Part shown: one piece after another, positions 1 to 7,921 of the stretch
How the letters are laid out: every line of letters begins with the position of its first letter
How positions within the stretch are numbered: position 1 is the first letter of the stretch
Made by a program: the position numbers and the translations under genes
Assembly (NCBI RefSeq): GCF_024703995.1
Contig: NZ_JAMXQV010000038.1
Span: 1-64,000, forward strand
Source: Amycolatopsis iheyensis
GTDB lineage: Bacteria; Actinomycetota; Actinomycetes; Mycobacteriales; Pseudonocardiaceae
Direction of reading: 5' to 3'
Length of the DNA stretch: 64,000 nucleotides
Notes under the pieces: generated by a model
Seen by the model: only the letters and a program-made list of their open reading frames with translations
The model's database searches: none
Told to the model about the DNA's origin: nothing

Positions 1-123
1 ACTATAAGAAATCACGTGGGGCCTCTGGACTCTCGGACTTGGTCTTCGCAAACTCAGTCCTACCAGCGGCCCCACGCCTCATCTCAAGCCAACACGCACA
101 CCCACCAGCCCTATTGAGAAAAC

Positions 124-339
124 CTCAATGTGGCCTTGGTTGCTCCACCGATGCCCCCACCACCACCCTCAACGGAGGCGCTCCGCGCCGCAGTGCCCAT
201 TCAACGCACCCAATGCAACGGAGGCGCTCCGCGCCGCAGTGCCCATTCAACGCACCCAATGTGGCCTTCGGTGCGTCTGACGCACCGAAGGCCACATTGG
301 GGCGCTTGGGGTCGGGAGCGCCCGAGGCACGCTCCACTC
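124..339. repeat. Composite intergenic repeat, CAATGTGGC family, copy 1
   Basis: The gap before the first gene holds two structures. A 46-bp unit beginning CAACGGAGGCGCT is perfectly duplicated in tandem (170-215 and 216-261). It runs into a perfect 47-bp palindrome at 255-301 (23-bp arms, one central base) made of CCCAATGTGGC, CTTCGGTGCGTC and their complements. Related copies lie at 51480-51564 and 59196-59371, both between convergent genes. The element ends at the stop codon of the leftward GyrI-like gene, so a bidirectional terminator role is plausible (inference). I see nothing recognisable in bases 1-123. Confidence 0.8.
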
Positions 340-937
340 AGCCCACCGGCTGACGCAGCACGGTCTTCAGCTTCGCGGGCTCGGTCCGCCGCGGGTCGCC
401 GAGGTAGACCTCGTGGTGCAGGCCGGTCGGCTCGAGTCCGTGCTCCGCGAGGAACTCGCCGTGCAGGCGGGCCAGTGCCGGGCCTTCGTCGTCGTAGGAG
501 CCGATGTGCAGCGCCTGCGCGCAACGGCCCTCGTGGAGCTTCTCGAGGCGGACCGGCGCATCGAGCTTCTTCTTGCGCCGCAAGGTTTCCCGCGCTCGCT
601 CGACAGCGTCCTCACCGATCCACGACGGCTGCGCGATGAGCATCGTCCACTGCCAGGTGTCCTTGGCCCGCACCGTGAACGCCGCGTAGTCCTCGGCCCA
701 CCACAGGCCTTCCAGCGGGCCGACGACGAAGTCCTGGCTTTCGCGCTTCGCCGTCATCTTGATCGTGTACGCGAAGGCGTACAAGGCTTCGACGGCTTCC
801 CGGTAGCTCTCGGCGGTGTTCGGGTTGCCGCGGCCGTCGAGGGCCAGGAACTGCTGCTCGGGGACGTCGAGCAGCGCCCAGTCGGTGTTCTTGGGCGCGT
901 AGAGCTGCTTGAGCTCCTTCTTGAGGTCGTACGGCAT
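338..937 (-). CDS. GyrI-like small-molecule-binding domain protein
   Basis: About 199 aa. The whole protein looks like a stand-alone GyrI-like/SOUL-type ligand-binding domain, as found in proteins annotated 'GyrI-like domain-containing protein'; there is no DNA-binding region. Conserved-looking stretches are the N-terminal LDVPEQQFLALDGRG and the C-terminal LHHEVYLGDPRRTEPAKLKT. I chose ATG at 937 because it overlaps the PadR stop as TGATG and has GGAAGGG about 9 nt upstream; an in-frame ATG at 958 is possible. The gene is translationally coupled to the PadR gene, so it probably binds a small ligand in the same response. The ligand is unknown. Confidence 0.75.
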   Translation of the reverse strand: MPYDLKKELKQLYAPKNTDWALLDVPEQQFLALDGRGNPNTAESYREAVEALYAFAYTIKMTAKRESQDFVVGPLEGLWWAEDYAAFTVRAKDTWQWTMLIAQPSWIGEDAVERARETLRRKKKLDAPVRLEKLHEGRCAQALHIGSYDDEGPALARLHGEFLAEHGLEPTGLHHEVYLGDPRRTEPAKLKTVLRQPVG

Positions 938-1446
938 CAGGTCATCCCTTCCAGCCACGCGGCTTCGGCTTCGAGCTGCGTGATCGAGTAGTCGAAGATC
1001 GCCCGGACGAACGGGGGCGCGCCGGCCTGGGCGGCGGCCGCGCGGCGCACTTCAGCCAGCCGCTCCACGACCGCCTCGGCCCGCTGGGCGAGGGCGGCCG
1101 CGAGCCGTTCGGGCGTGATCGCCGGGCTGTTGGCCAGGCCGACGAGCACCGGCTGGTGCGCCGGGCGAAGCTCCGCGATGGCGGCTTCGGCGGCCTCCGC
1201 GCACGCTTTCCGGCCCGCTTCCGTGGCGGTGTAGGTCTTTTTCGCCTTGGCGTGCGCGCGGTCCCGCTCGACCTCGGCGACCAGGCCGCGGTCGCGCAGC
1301 TTGCCGAGCACGTAGTAGATCGAGCTGAAGCCGAGCGCGGTCCAGTCGCGCATGCCGCGTTCGGAGACGACCTCGTCCAGTTCGTAGCCGTGCCTCGGCC
1401 GCTCGACCACCAGGCCCAGCACCGTCAGCTCCGCGTCGGTCAGCAC
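937..1446 (-). CDS. PadR-family transcriptional regulator
   Basis: 169 aa. The N-terminal winged helix (about residues 1-85) has the PadR signature: LGLVVERPRHGYELDEVV, then GFSSIYYVLGKLRDRGLV and the wing with KKTYTATEAGR. The C-terminal half is helical (PadR C-terminal type, dimerisation). The GTG start at 1446 has no Shine-Dalgarno sequence. A TAGAAT box lies 6 nt upstream inside an 18-bp palindrome, so the transcript is probably leaderless and self-repressed. The GyrI-like gene follows with a 1-nt overlap. PadR proteins usually repress stress or drug-response genes when no inducer is present; the inducer is not evident. Confidence 0.88.
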   Translation of the reverse strand: MLTDAELTVLGLVVERPRHGYELDEVVSERGMRDWTALGFSSIYYVLGKLRDRGLVAEVERDRAHAKAKKTYTATEAGRKACAEAAEAAIAELRPAHQPVLVGLANSPAITPERLAAALAQRAEAVVERLAEVRRAAAAQAGAPPFVRAIFDYSITQLEAEAAWLEGMT

Positions 1447-1451
1447 GGCGA

Positions 1452-1469
1452 TATTCTAGTACTAGAATA
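1452..1469. promoter_or_regulatory. Perfect 18-bp palindrome, probable PadR operator and -10
   Basis: TATTCTAGTACTAGAATA is a perfect AT-rich palindrome in GC-rich surroundings. On the minus strand it contains TAGAAT (1458-1453), which fits a TANNNT -10 box 6 nt before the GTG start of the padR-like gene. Binding there would occlude the gene's own promoter. Confidence 0.75.
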
Positions 1470-1547
1470 GCGCCGTTCGTCAACGCATCCGGAAATTGTC
1501 GGTGGGGGCTGGCATGCTTCAGCGAGTACGGAAAGCGAGGGAGAACA

Positions 1548-2867
1548 GTGGGGGGACAGGTGGTGACGGCGATGCCGTGGACCGCGGAACGCGTGGCCGG
1601 GCTGGCGCCGGATCCCGCTTCGGCGAAGGCGGGCCGGGCGCTCGCCGCGCCGGCGAAGTGGTCGGGCGCGGGTGCGTCCGAAGACGCCGTGTGGGGTTTC
1701 TGCCAGGGCAGTGGCAAGAAGCCGTACCAGACGTGCGTCGAGCTCGCCGAGCCCGCGTTCCGGTGCTCCTGCCCCAGCCGGAAGTTCCCGTGCAAGCACG
1801 CGCTGGGGCTGTTGCTGCTGTGGTCGGCCGGGCAAATCGATCGGGCTTCGCCGCCCGAGTGGGTGCACACGTGGCTCGCCGAGCGCGCCGACCGGGCGCG
1901 TCGCGCGGAAAAGCGCGCGGAGGCGGCCGGCCCGAAGGACGAGGAAGCGGCCGCTCGCCGCGCCGCCGAGCGGGTGACGCGCGTCGAAGGCGGCGTCGCG
2001 GAGCTGAAGGTCTGGCTGACCGACCGGATCGGCGCGGGTTTCGCGGGGTTCGACCGCAGCGGCGGCGAAGAGCTGCGCACGGTGGCCGCCCGGATGGTCG
2101 ACGCGCAGGCGTCGGGCCTGGCGGGCGGCCTGCGCCGGGCGGCGGGGATCGTCGGCCGGCGCGACTGGCCGGAGGCGTTGCTGGGCGAGCTGTCGCTGCT
2201 GTACCTGCTGGCGGACTCGGCCACCCGGCTGGCGTCGCTGCCGCCGCCGTTGGCGGAGACGGTCCGCACGCGGCTCGGGTTTTCGGTGGAGACGGCTCGC
2301 GTCCTGGAGCAGGGCGAGCGCGTGTCGGACGAATGGCTGATCACGGGCGCGGCGGACGAGGAGAACGACAGGTTGCTGACGCGGCGCACGTGGTTGCGCG
2401 GGCGCGGCAGCGGCCGGGATGCGCTGGTGCTGTCGTTCGCGCCACCGGGCCGTCCGCTGGACGCGTCGTTGCCGCCGGGTCACGTGCTGACGGCGGAGCT
2501 GGCGTTCTACCCGGGCGCGGCACCGTTGCGGGCGTTGGTGGCCGAGCGCGGCATCCCCCTCCCGGCCCCGACGGCCGAGGGCGGCTCGATTTCGGAAGCA
2601 CTGGCGGCGTATGCCCGCGCGATGGCGGAGGACCCATGGCTGGAGCGGTGGCCGGTCCTGCTTTCGGAGGTGACGCCGGCAGAGCACGCCGGCGGCTGGT
2701 GTCTGTCCGAAAAGGACGGAACGGCGTTGCTGCTGGTGCCCTACGCGTTCCCGTGGTCGTTGCTGGCAATGTCGGCGGGCGAGCCCCTGACGGTGGCGGC
2801 CGAGTGGAGCCAGGCCGGGCTGCGCCCGTTGACGTGCTGGCACGACAACCGGGCGGTGCGGCTGTGA
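1548..2867 (+). CDS. SWIM zinc-finger protein of the MoxR/VWA operon
   Basis: 439 aa from the GTG at 1548; in-frame starts at 1563 (GTG) and 1572 (ATG) are equally credible, and GGGGGA precedes 1563. The SWIM motif CxCx(n)CxH appears as CSCPSRKFPCKH (Cys73, Cys75, Cys82, His84 from 1548) after the typical WTAERVAGLAPDPASAKAGR opening. The rest is a long alpha/beta region without a recognised catalytic motif. SWIM fingers bind zinc and mediate DNA or protein contacts. It is the first gene of a five-gene set (SWIM, DUF5691, MoxR, DUF5682, VWA) and resembles E. coli YehQ by context. Its role is unknown. Confidence 0.85.
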   Translation: MGGQVVTAMPWTAERVAGLAPDPASAKAGRALAAPAKWSGAGASEDAVWGFCQGSGKKPYQTCVELAEPAFRCSCPSRKFPCKHALGLLLLWSAGQIDRASPPEWVHTWLAERADRARRAEKRAEAAGPKDEEAAARRAAERVTRVEGGVAELKVWLTDRIGAGFAGFDRSGGEELRTVAARMVDAQASGLAGGLRRAAGIVGRRDWPEALLGELSLLYLLADSATRLASLPPPLAETVRTRLGFSVETARVLEQGERVSDEWLITGAADEENDRLLTRRTWLRGRGSGRDALVLSFAPPGRPLDASLPPGHVLTAELAFYPGAAPLRALVAERGIPLPAPTAEGGSISEALAAYARAMAEDPWLERWPVLLSEVTPAEHAGGWCLSEKDGTALLLVPYAFPWSLLAMSAGEPLTVAAEWSQAGLRPLTCWHDNRAVRL

Positions 2868-2916
2868 ACGGCTCCCTGAACCAGCGCGGCTCAGGCTCGG
2901 CCCGGTCGGCCGGCCG

Positions 2917-3135
2917 GCGCCTCGCGGGCCCGGTCCGGTCGGCGAGCCGGCACCACGCGGGCCTGGCCCGGCCGACCAACCAGCACCTCGCAAACCCCAC
3001 CCAGCACCCCGCAAACCCCGCCCCACCAACCAACCAGCACCACGCATACTCGGCCCGGTCGGCAAGCCGGCGGCCCGCAAACCCCACCCGGCCAACCAAC
3101 CAGCACCTCGCAGACTCGGCCCGCGCGAGCCTCCC
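2917..3135. repeat. Degenerate 33-bp tandem array in the SWIM-DUF5691 gap
   Basis: The 406-bp gap 2868-3273 contains no convincing gene but is periodic. Versions of GCACCTCGCAAACCCC recur at 2917, 2950, 2983, 3004, 3037, 3070 and 3103, i.e. spacings of 33, 33, 21, 33, 33 and 33 bp. Each unit also carries CCGGTCGGC or CCAACCAACCAG blocks. All spacings are multiples of three, so the minus strand reads as an 11-residue repeat (consensus like VCEVLVGRPGQ) in an open frame at 2891-3106. I treat it as a repeat array, not a gene. Confidence 0.7.
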
Positions 3136-3273
3136 GGCGACCCGATGCCCCACCAACCCGACTCCAGCCCGCGCCGGCGCCTCCCGGCCCACCGCCTCGG
3201 CTCGCAACCCCGCTCCCACCACCCGACCACCCGCCACCCCACCAACCAACCCCACCCGAAAGGCGGTGAAGCC

Positions 3274-4659
3274 GTGAAAGCCTGGGAAGACCTGATCAGC
3301 ACCGCACTCCTCGGCACCCGCCGCCGCACGCTCGACCCGGCCACCCAACCCCCCGCGGTCCGCGCCCTCGTCGAAGACCGCACCGAGCCCGCGGAGCAGC
3401 TGCTCGCCGCCGCGGCCGTGCTCACCAGCTACCGGCGGGCCGGGCGGCAGCCGCTCCACGACGTCCGGCCGCTTCCCGTGGCCGGCCACGACGAACGGCC
3501 CTTCGTCCCGCCCCTCGCGCGGGAACGGCTGGCCCGGCTGCTCGCCGCCAGTCATCCCGATCTGCTGCTCGAATGGCTCGGCATCGTCGCCGGCACGCCC
3601 TACCGCGTCCCGCCGGAAACGCTGCCGCTGCTCGCCGAAGCCGCGCGCAGCAAGGCCGCGCTGCGGGGGCCGCTCGTCGCCGTCGCCGGGCCCGTCGGGG
3701 CCTGGCTCGGGCAGCGGAACCCCGACTGGGCCTTCCTCTCGGCGCCGCCCGAAGAATCCGGGGACGTCTGGCAGTACGGCAGTCTCGCCCAGCGCCGCCG
3801 CTGGCTCGCCGGCAAGCTCGCCGACGATCCCGGCGCCGCCCGCGAAGCCCTGGAGTCCTCCTGGAAGACCGAGCCCGCGGACGTGCGGGCGGACTTCCTC
3901 GGCGTCCTGGCCCCGCACGTCCGCCCCGGCGACGAAGCCTTCCTCGAAGCCGCGCTCACCGATCGCGCGGCCGCCGTCCGGGAACGAGCCGCCGAGCTGC
4001 TCGGGCGATTGCCCGGCACGAGGTACGGGGAGCAGATGGCGCAGCGGCTGCGACCGCTGGTCCGGCGGAAGGGCCGCGTGCTGGAAGTGTCGCTGCCCCC
4101 GGGCGAACGCGGCGAGGGCACCGTCCGGCTACGCACGCTCGTCGCGGCCGCTCCCTTGGCCTTCTGGACCGAGTTCGGCCCGCCCGCCGAGGTCGTCCGG
4201 ATGACCGTCGAGGGCTGCCCGGCCGGCGTCCTGCGTGACTCCTGGGCCACCGCCGCCCAGCGCCAGCACGACGAAACCTGGGCGCAGGCACTCATCGGCG
4301 CCGACCCCGGCGGCCGCACCACGCCACCGCTGCTCGGCGTGCTGAGCCCGGCGAGCCAGGCCGCCACCATCGGGCACCTGGTCAGCCGGTTGCCCGTCGA
4401 GTCGTTCGCGCGGCTGGTGCACGAGCTGCCGCGGCCGTGGACCAAGGAGCTCGGCACCGCGCTGCTCGACTGGATCGCCCGCCAGGACGACCATCGCCTG
4501 GTCTCGCACGCCGCCGTCGTGATCGCCCGCGCGGTCCCGGCCGAGTGCCTCCGCCACCCGCTCGCCACCACCCGCCTGACCATGGACGCCGGTCCGTGGC
4601 GGCGGGCACTCACCGAAACGCTGAACTTCCGCCGCGAAATGTACGAGGAGCTCGCATGA
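3274..4659 (+). CDS. DUF5691 domain-containing protein
   Basis: 461 aa. The start is GTG 3274 (VKAWEDLISTALLGTRRRTL), preceded by AAAGGCGGTGA; the longer open frame back to 3145 only translates the upstream repeat array. The N-terminal signature is typical of DUF5691, a family seen beside MoxR ATPases and DUF5682. The middle (about residues 210-270) is helical and HEAT-like, e.g. ADFLGVLAPHVRPGDEAFLEAALTDRA with LE- and LG-rich repeats, suggesting a scaffold rather than an enzyme. It ends in an ATGA overlap with the MoxR gene, so the two are co-translated. Biochemical role unknown. Confidence 0.82.
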   Translation: MKAWEDLISTALLGTRRRTLDPATQPPAVRALVEDRTEPAEQLLAAAAVLTSYRRAGRQPLHDVRPLPVAGHDERPFVPPLARERLARLLAASHPDLLLEWLGIVAGTPYRVPPETLPLLAEAARSKAALRGPLVAVAGPVGAWLGQRNPDWAFLSAPPEESGDVWQYGSLAQRRRWLAGKLADDPGAAREALESSWKTEPADVRADFLGVLAPHVRPGDEAFLEAALTDRAAAVRERAAELLGRLPGTRYGEQMAQRLRPLVRRKGRVLEVSLPPGERGEGTVRLRTLVAAAPLAFWTEFGPPAEVVRMTVEGCPAGVLRDSWATAAQRQHDETWAQALIGADPGGRTTPPLLGVLSPASQAATIGHLVSRLPVESFARLVHELPRPWTKELGTALLDWIARQDDHRLVSHAAVVIARAVPAECLRHPLATTRLTMDAGPWRRALTETLNFRREMYEELA

Positions 4660-5741
4660 CCGCCCCCACCGTCCTCCGGCCGCACGCCGAACAGGACCAC
4701 GCCGCCGAGCTCGCCGCGCTGGCCGCCGCCGACGACCGGGCGAAGCCGCCCCACTGGAACCTCTCCCCCTGGGCCGTCGTCGAGTACCTGCTCGGCGGCA
4801 CCCTGCCCGACGGCACCGTGATCACCCCGAAGTACGTCGGCCCGCGGCGGCTGATCGAGGTCGCGGTCGCGACCCTGGCCACCGACCGCGCGCTGCTGCT
4901 GCTCGGCGTGCCCGGCACGGCGAAGACGTGGGTGTCCGAGCACCTCTCCGCCGCGATCAGCGGCGACTCGACGCTGCTGGTGCAGGGCACCGCGGGCACG
5001 TCCGAGGAGTCGATCCGCTACGGCTGGAACTACGCCCGCCTGATCGCCGAGGGCCCGAGCCCCGCCGCGCTGGTCGAAAGCCCGCTGCTGCACGCGATGC
5101 GCGACGGAAAGATCGCCCGGCTCGAGGAGCTGACCCGCATCCCGGCCGACGTCCAGGACTCGCTGATCACCATCCTCTCCGAGAAGACGCTGCCGGTGCC
5201 GGAGCTGGGCACCGAGGTCCAGGCCCGCCCGGGCTTCAACCTGATCGCCACGGCCAACAACCGCGACAAGGGCGTCAACGAGCTGTCGAGCGCGCTGCGG
5301 CGGCGGTTCAACACGGTCGTGCTGCCGCTGCCCGACAGCGCCGACGCCGAGGTCGAGATCGTCAGCCGACGGGTCGCCGAGCTGGGCACGTCGCTGCAGC
5401 TGCCCGCCGAAGCCGCCGAGCTGGCGGAGATCCGCCGGGTGGTCACGGTGTTCCGCGAGCTGCGCTCCGGCCGCACCGAAGACGGCCGCACGGCGGTGAA
5501 GTCGCCGTCCGGCACGCTGTCCACGGCGGAGGCGATCAGCGTCCTCACCGGCGGCCTCGCCCTCGCGGCGCACTTCGGTGACGGCGTGCTGCGCCCGCAC
5601 GACGTCGCGGCCGGCATCCACGGCGCGGTGGTCAAGGACCCGGTGGCCGACCGCGCGATCTGGATCGAGTACCTCGAAACGGTCGTGCGCGAGCGCGACG
5701 GCTGGGCCGACTTCTACCGGGCGGGCCAGGAGATCTCGTGA
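4656..5741 (+). CDS. MoxR-family AAA+ ATPase (YehL-like)
   Basis: 361 aa. The Walker A motif is GVPGTAKT (residues 84-91). The Walker B region around RLEELTRIPADVQDSLITIL is followed by sensor I ATANNRD and the arginine-finger-like SSALRRRFN; the C-terminal lid carries LSTAEAISVLTGG. MoxR ATPases act as chaperone-like remodelers, usually paired with VWA proteins, to mature metalloproteins or complexes. The neighbours fit the YehL branch (YehL, YehM, YehP, YehQ in E. coli). It overlaps DUF5691 upstream (ATGA) and DUF5682 downstream (GTGA), so these genes form one translationally coupled unit. The substrate is unknown. Confidence 0.9.
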   Translation: MTAPTVLRPHAEQDHAAELAALAAADDRAKPPHWNLSPWAVVEYLLGGTLPDGTVITPKYVGPRRLIEVAVATLATDRALLLLGVPGTAKTWVSEHLSAAISGDSTLLVQGTAGTSEESIRYGWNYARLIAEGPSPAALVESPLLHAMRDGKIARLEELTRIPADVQDSLITILSEKTLPVPELGTEVQARPGFNLIATANNRDKGVNELSSALRRRFNTVVLPLPDSADAEVEIVSRRVAELGTSLQLPAEAAELAEIRRVVTVFRELRSGRTEDGRTAVKSPSGTLSTAEAISVLTGGLALAAHFGDGVLRPHDVAAGIHGAVVKDPVADRAIWIEYLETVVRERDGWADFYRAGQEIS

Positions 5742-7921
5742 CGGCCACCCACCTGCTCGGCATCCGCCACCACGGCCCGGGATCCGCCAGGGCCGTGGCG
5801 ACGCGGCTCGCCGAGCTCGAGCCCGACGTCGTGCTGATCGAAGGCCCACCCGAGGCCGACGCGCTGGTCGAGCTCACCGAAGACCCGGCCATGCAGCCGC
5901 CGGTCGCGCTGCTGGCGTACGCGACCGACGACGTCTCGCGGGCCGCGTTCTGGCCGTTCGCGGTCTTCAGCCCCGAGTGGCAGGCGCTCGCGTACGCGCG
6001 TGAGGCGGGCATCCCGGTGCGGTTCTGCGACCTCCCGGCCGCGAACACCTTCGCCGCGGGCCCGGACGAGCACGCGGGACCGCCGGTCGACCCGCTGGCG
6101 CTGCTGGCCTCGGCCGGCGGCTACGACGATCCGGAACGCTGGTGGGACGACGTCGTCGAGTCCCGGCGCGACAACGAAAACCCGTTCGACGTGATCGCGG
6201 ACGCGATGACCGCGGTGCGCGAGGACGAGGAGCCGCCCAAGGGCAACGAAGCCCGGCGCGAGGCGTACATGCGCACGGTGCTGCGCCGCGCCCGCAAAGA
6301 CGGCTTCGAGAACATCGCCGTCGTCTGCGGGGCGTGGCACGTGCCCGCGCTGGCCGACCCGCTGCCACCGGCGTCGCACGACGCGTCCGTCCTCAAAGGA
6401 CTGCCGAAGCGCAAGGTCGCGTGCACCTGGGTGCCGTGGACGCACGGCCGCCTGGCCACGGCCAGCGGGTACGGCGCGGGCGTGCGGTCGCCGGGCTGGT
6501 ACCACCACCTGTTCACCACGGCCGAGGACGTCACCACGCGCTGGCTGGCCGGGGTCGCGGCGGTGCTGCGGGAGGAGGACCTGCCGGTCTCGACCGCGCA
6601 CGTCATCGAGGCGGTCCGGCTCGCGGAAACGCTCGGCACGCTGCGCGGGCGGTCGTCGGCCGGGCTCGCCGAAGTCACCGAAGCCACCCGCTCGGTGCTG
6701 TGCGGCGGCGACGAGGTGCAGGTCGAGCTGGTCACGCGGCGGCTCGTCGTCGGCGAACGGCTCGGCGAGGTGCCCGAGCGGGTGCCGCAGCCGCCCCTGG
6801 CCGCGGACCTGACCGCGACGGCGAAACGGTTGCGGCTCAAGAAGGACCCGATGGTCAAGGAGCTCGACCTCGACCTGCGCACCCCCGGCGGGCTCGACCG
6901 CTCGAAGCTGCTGCACCGGCTGCGGATCCTCGGCATCGAGTGGGGCAGCCGGGAGGCGTCGGCGCGGCGCAACAAGGGCACGTTCCGGGAAACCTGGGCG
7001 CTGGCCTGGGAGCCGTCGTTCGAGGTCGATCTGGTCGCGGCGGCGGTGCACGGCACCACCGTGCCGTCGGCGGCGAGCGCGGCGGTCCGCGGCACGGTCG
7101 AGGGCTCGCCGCCGCTGGACGAAGTCACCACCGCTGTCGAGAACTGCCTGCTCGCCGACCTGCCGGAGGCGCTGCCCGAGGCCCTCGCGGCGCTCGACGC
7201 GCGGGCGGCGGCGGACGCGGACGTCGCGCGGCTGATGTCGGCGCTGCCCGCGCTGGCCCGCGCGACCCGGTACGGCAACGTGCGCGGCACCGACACCGGC
7301 GCGCTGCGGGCGGTCGCCGACCGCATGCTCGACCGGATCTGCGCCGGGCTCCCGCCGGCCACGCACGGGATCGACGACGACGCCGCGGCCCGGATGGCCA
7401 AGCTGGTCGACGGCGTCCACGACGCGACGTCCCTGCTGGGCGAAGACGCGAAGGAGCGCTGGCTCGCGGCGCTGGCCCGGCTGGCCGAACGGCCGTCGCT
7501 GCCGCCGCTGCTCGCCGGCCGCCTCACGCGGATCCTGCACGACGCCGGGCGGCTCGACGCGCTCGACATCGAGCTGCGGCTGGGCCGGGCGCTCACACCG
7601 GGTGTGGTGCCGTCGGCGGGCGCGGCGTACGTCGAAGGGTTCTTCGACGGCGGCGCGCTGCTGCTGGTGCACGACGAGGGCCTGCTACGGGTGATCGACG
7701 CGTGGCTCGCGTCGATCCCGGACGACGTCTTCACCGAGGTGCTTCCGTTGCTGCGCCGCACTTTCGGCGCGTTCAGCGGGCCCGAGAAACGGGCGATCGG
7801 ACAGCGTGCGGCCGGGCTCACCGGCACGGCGGCGGTCGTCACGGTGGCCGACGAACTGGACGAGGAGCGGGCGGAGCACGTCTTGCCCGTTCTGGCGACG
7901 CTGCTGGGGGTGGGCGTATGA
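5738..7921 (+). CDS. DUF5682 protein with TraB/TIKI-like N-terminal motifs
   Basis: 727 aa. The family is recognisable from LLGIRHHGPGSARAVATRL. The first 210 residues carry features of the TraB/TIKI/ChaN/EreA-type fold: GxxH at 8-11 (GIRH), a strand ending in glutamate (PDVVLIEG, Glu35), an Arg/Glu-rich helix (NEARREAYMRTVL, about 170-182) and a second GxxH at 198-201 (GAWH). In that superfamily these residues form a metal or catalytic site, so hydrolase activity is a reasonable inference, not a demonstrated fact. The remaining 500 residues are helical and of unknown function. GTG start overlapping the MoxR stop; ATGA overlap with the VWA gene. Confidence 0.82.
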   Translation: MTATHLLGIRHHGPGSARAVATRLAELEPDVVLIEGPPEADALVELTEDPAMQPPVALLAYATDDVSRAAFWPFAVFSPEWQALAYAREAGIPVRFCDLPAANTFAAGPDEHAGPPVDPLALLASAGGYDDPERWWDDVVESRRDNENPFDVIADAMTAVREDEEPPKGNEARREAYMRTVLRRARKDGFENIAVVCGAWHVPALADPLPPASHDASVLKGLPKRKVACTWVPWTHGRLATASGYGAGVRSPGWYHHLFTTAEDVTTRWLAGVAAVLREEDLPVSTAHVIEAVRLAETLGTLRGRSSAGLAEVTEATRSVLCGGDEVQVELVTRRLVVGERLGEVPERVPQPPLAADLTATAKRLRLKKDPMVKELDLDLRTPGGLDRSKLLHRLRILGIEWGSREASARRNKGTFRETWALAWEPSFEVDLVAAAVHGTTVPSAASAAVRGTVEGSPPLDEVTTAVENCLLADLPEALPEALAALDARAAADADVARLMSALPALARATRYGNVRGTDTGALRAVADRMLDRICAGLPPATHGIDDDAAARMAKLVDGVHDATSLLGEDAKERWLAALARLAERPSLPPLLAGRLTRILHDAGRLDALDIELRLGRALTPGVVPSAGAAYVEGFFDGGALLLVHDEGLLRVIDAWLASIPDDVFTEVLPLLRRTFGAFSGPEKRAIGQRAAGLTGTAAVVTVADELDEERAEHVLPVLATLLGVGV

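Noticed and set aside
2891..3106. Minus-strand 70-aa frame with 11-residue repeats
   Set aside because: It simply reads the 33-bp array; no ribosome binding site or homologous domain.
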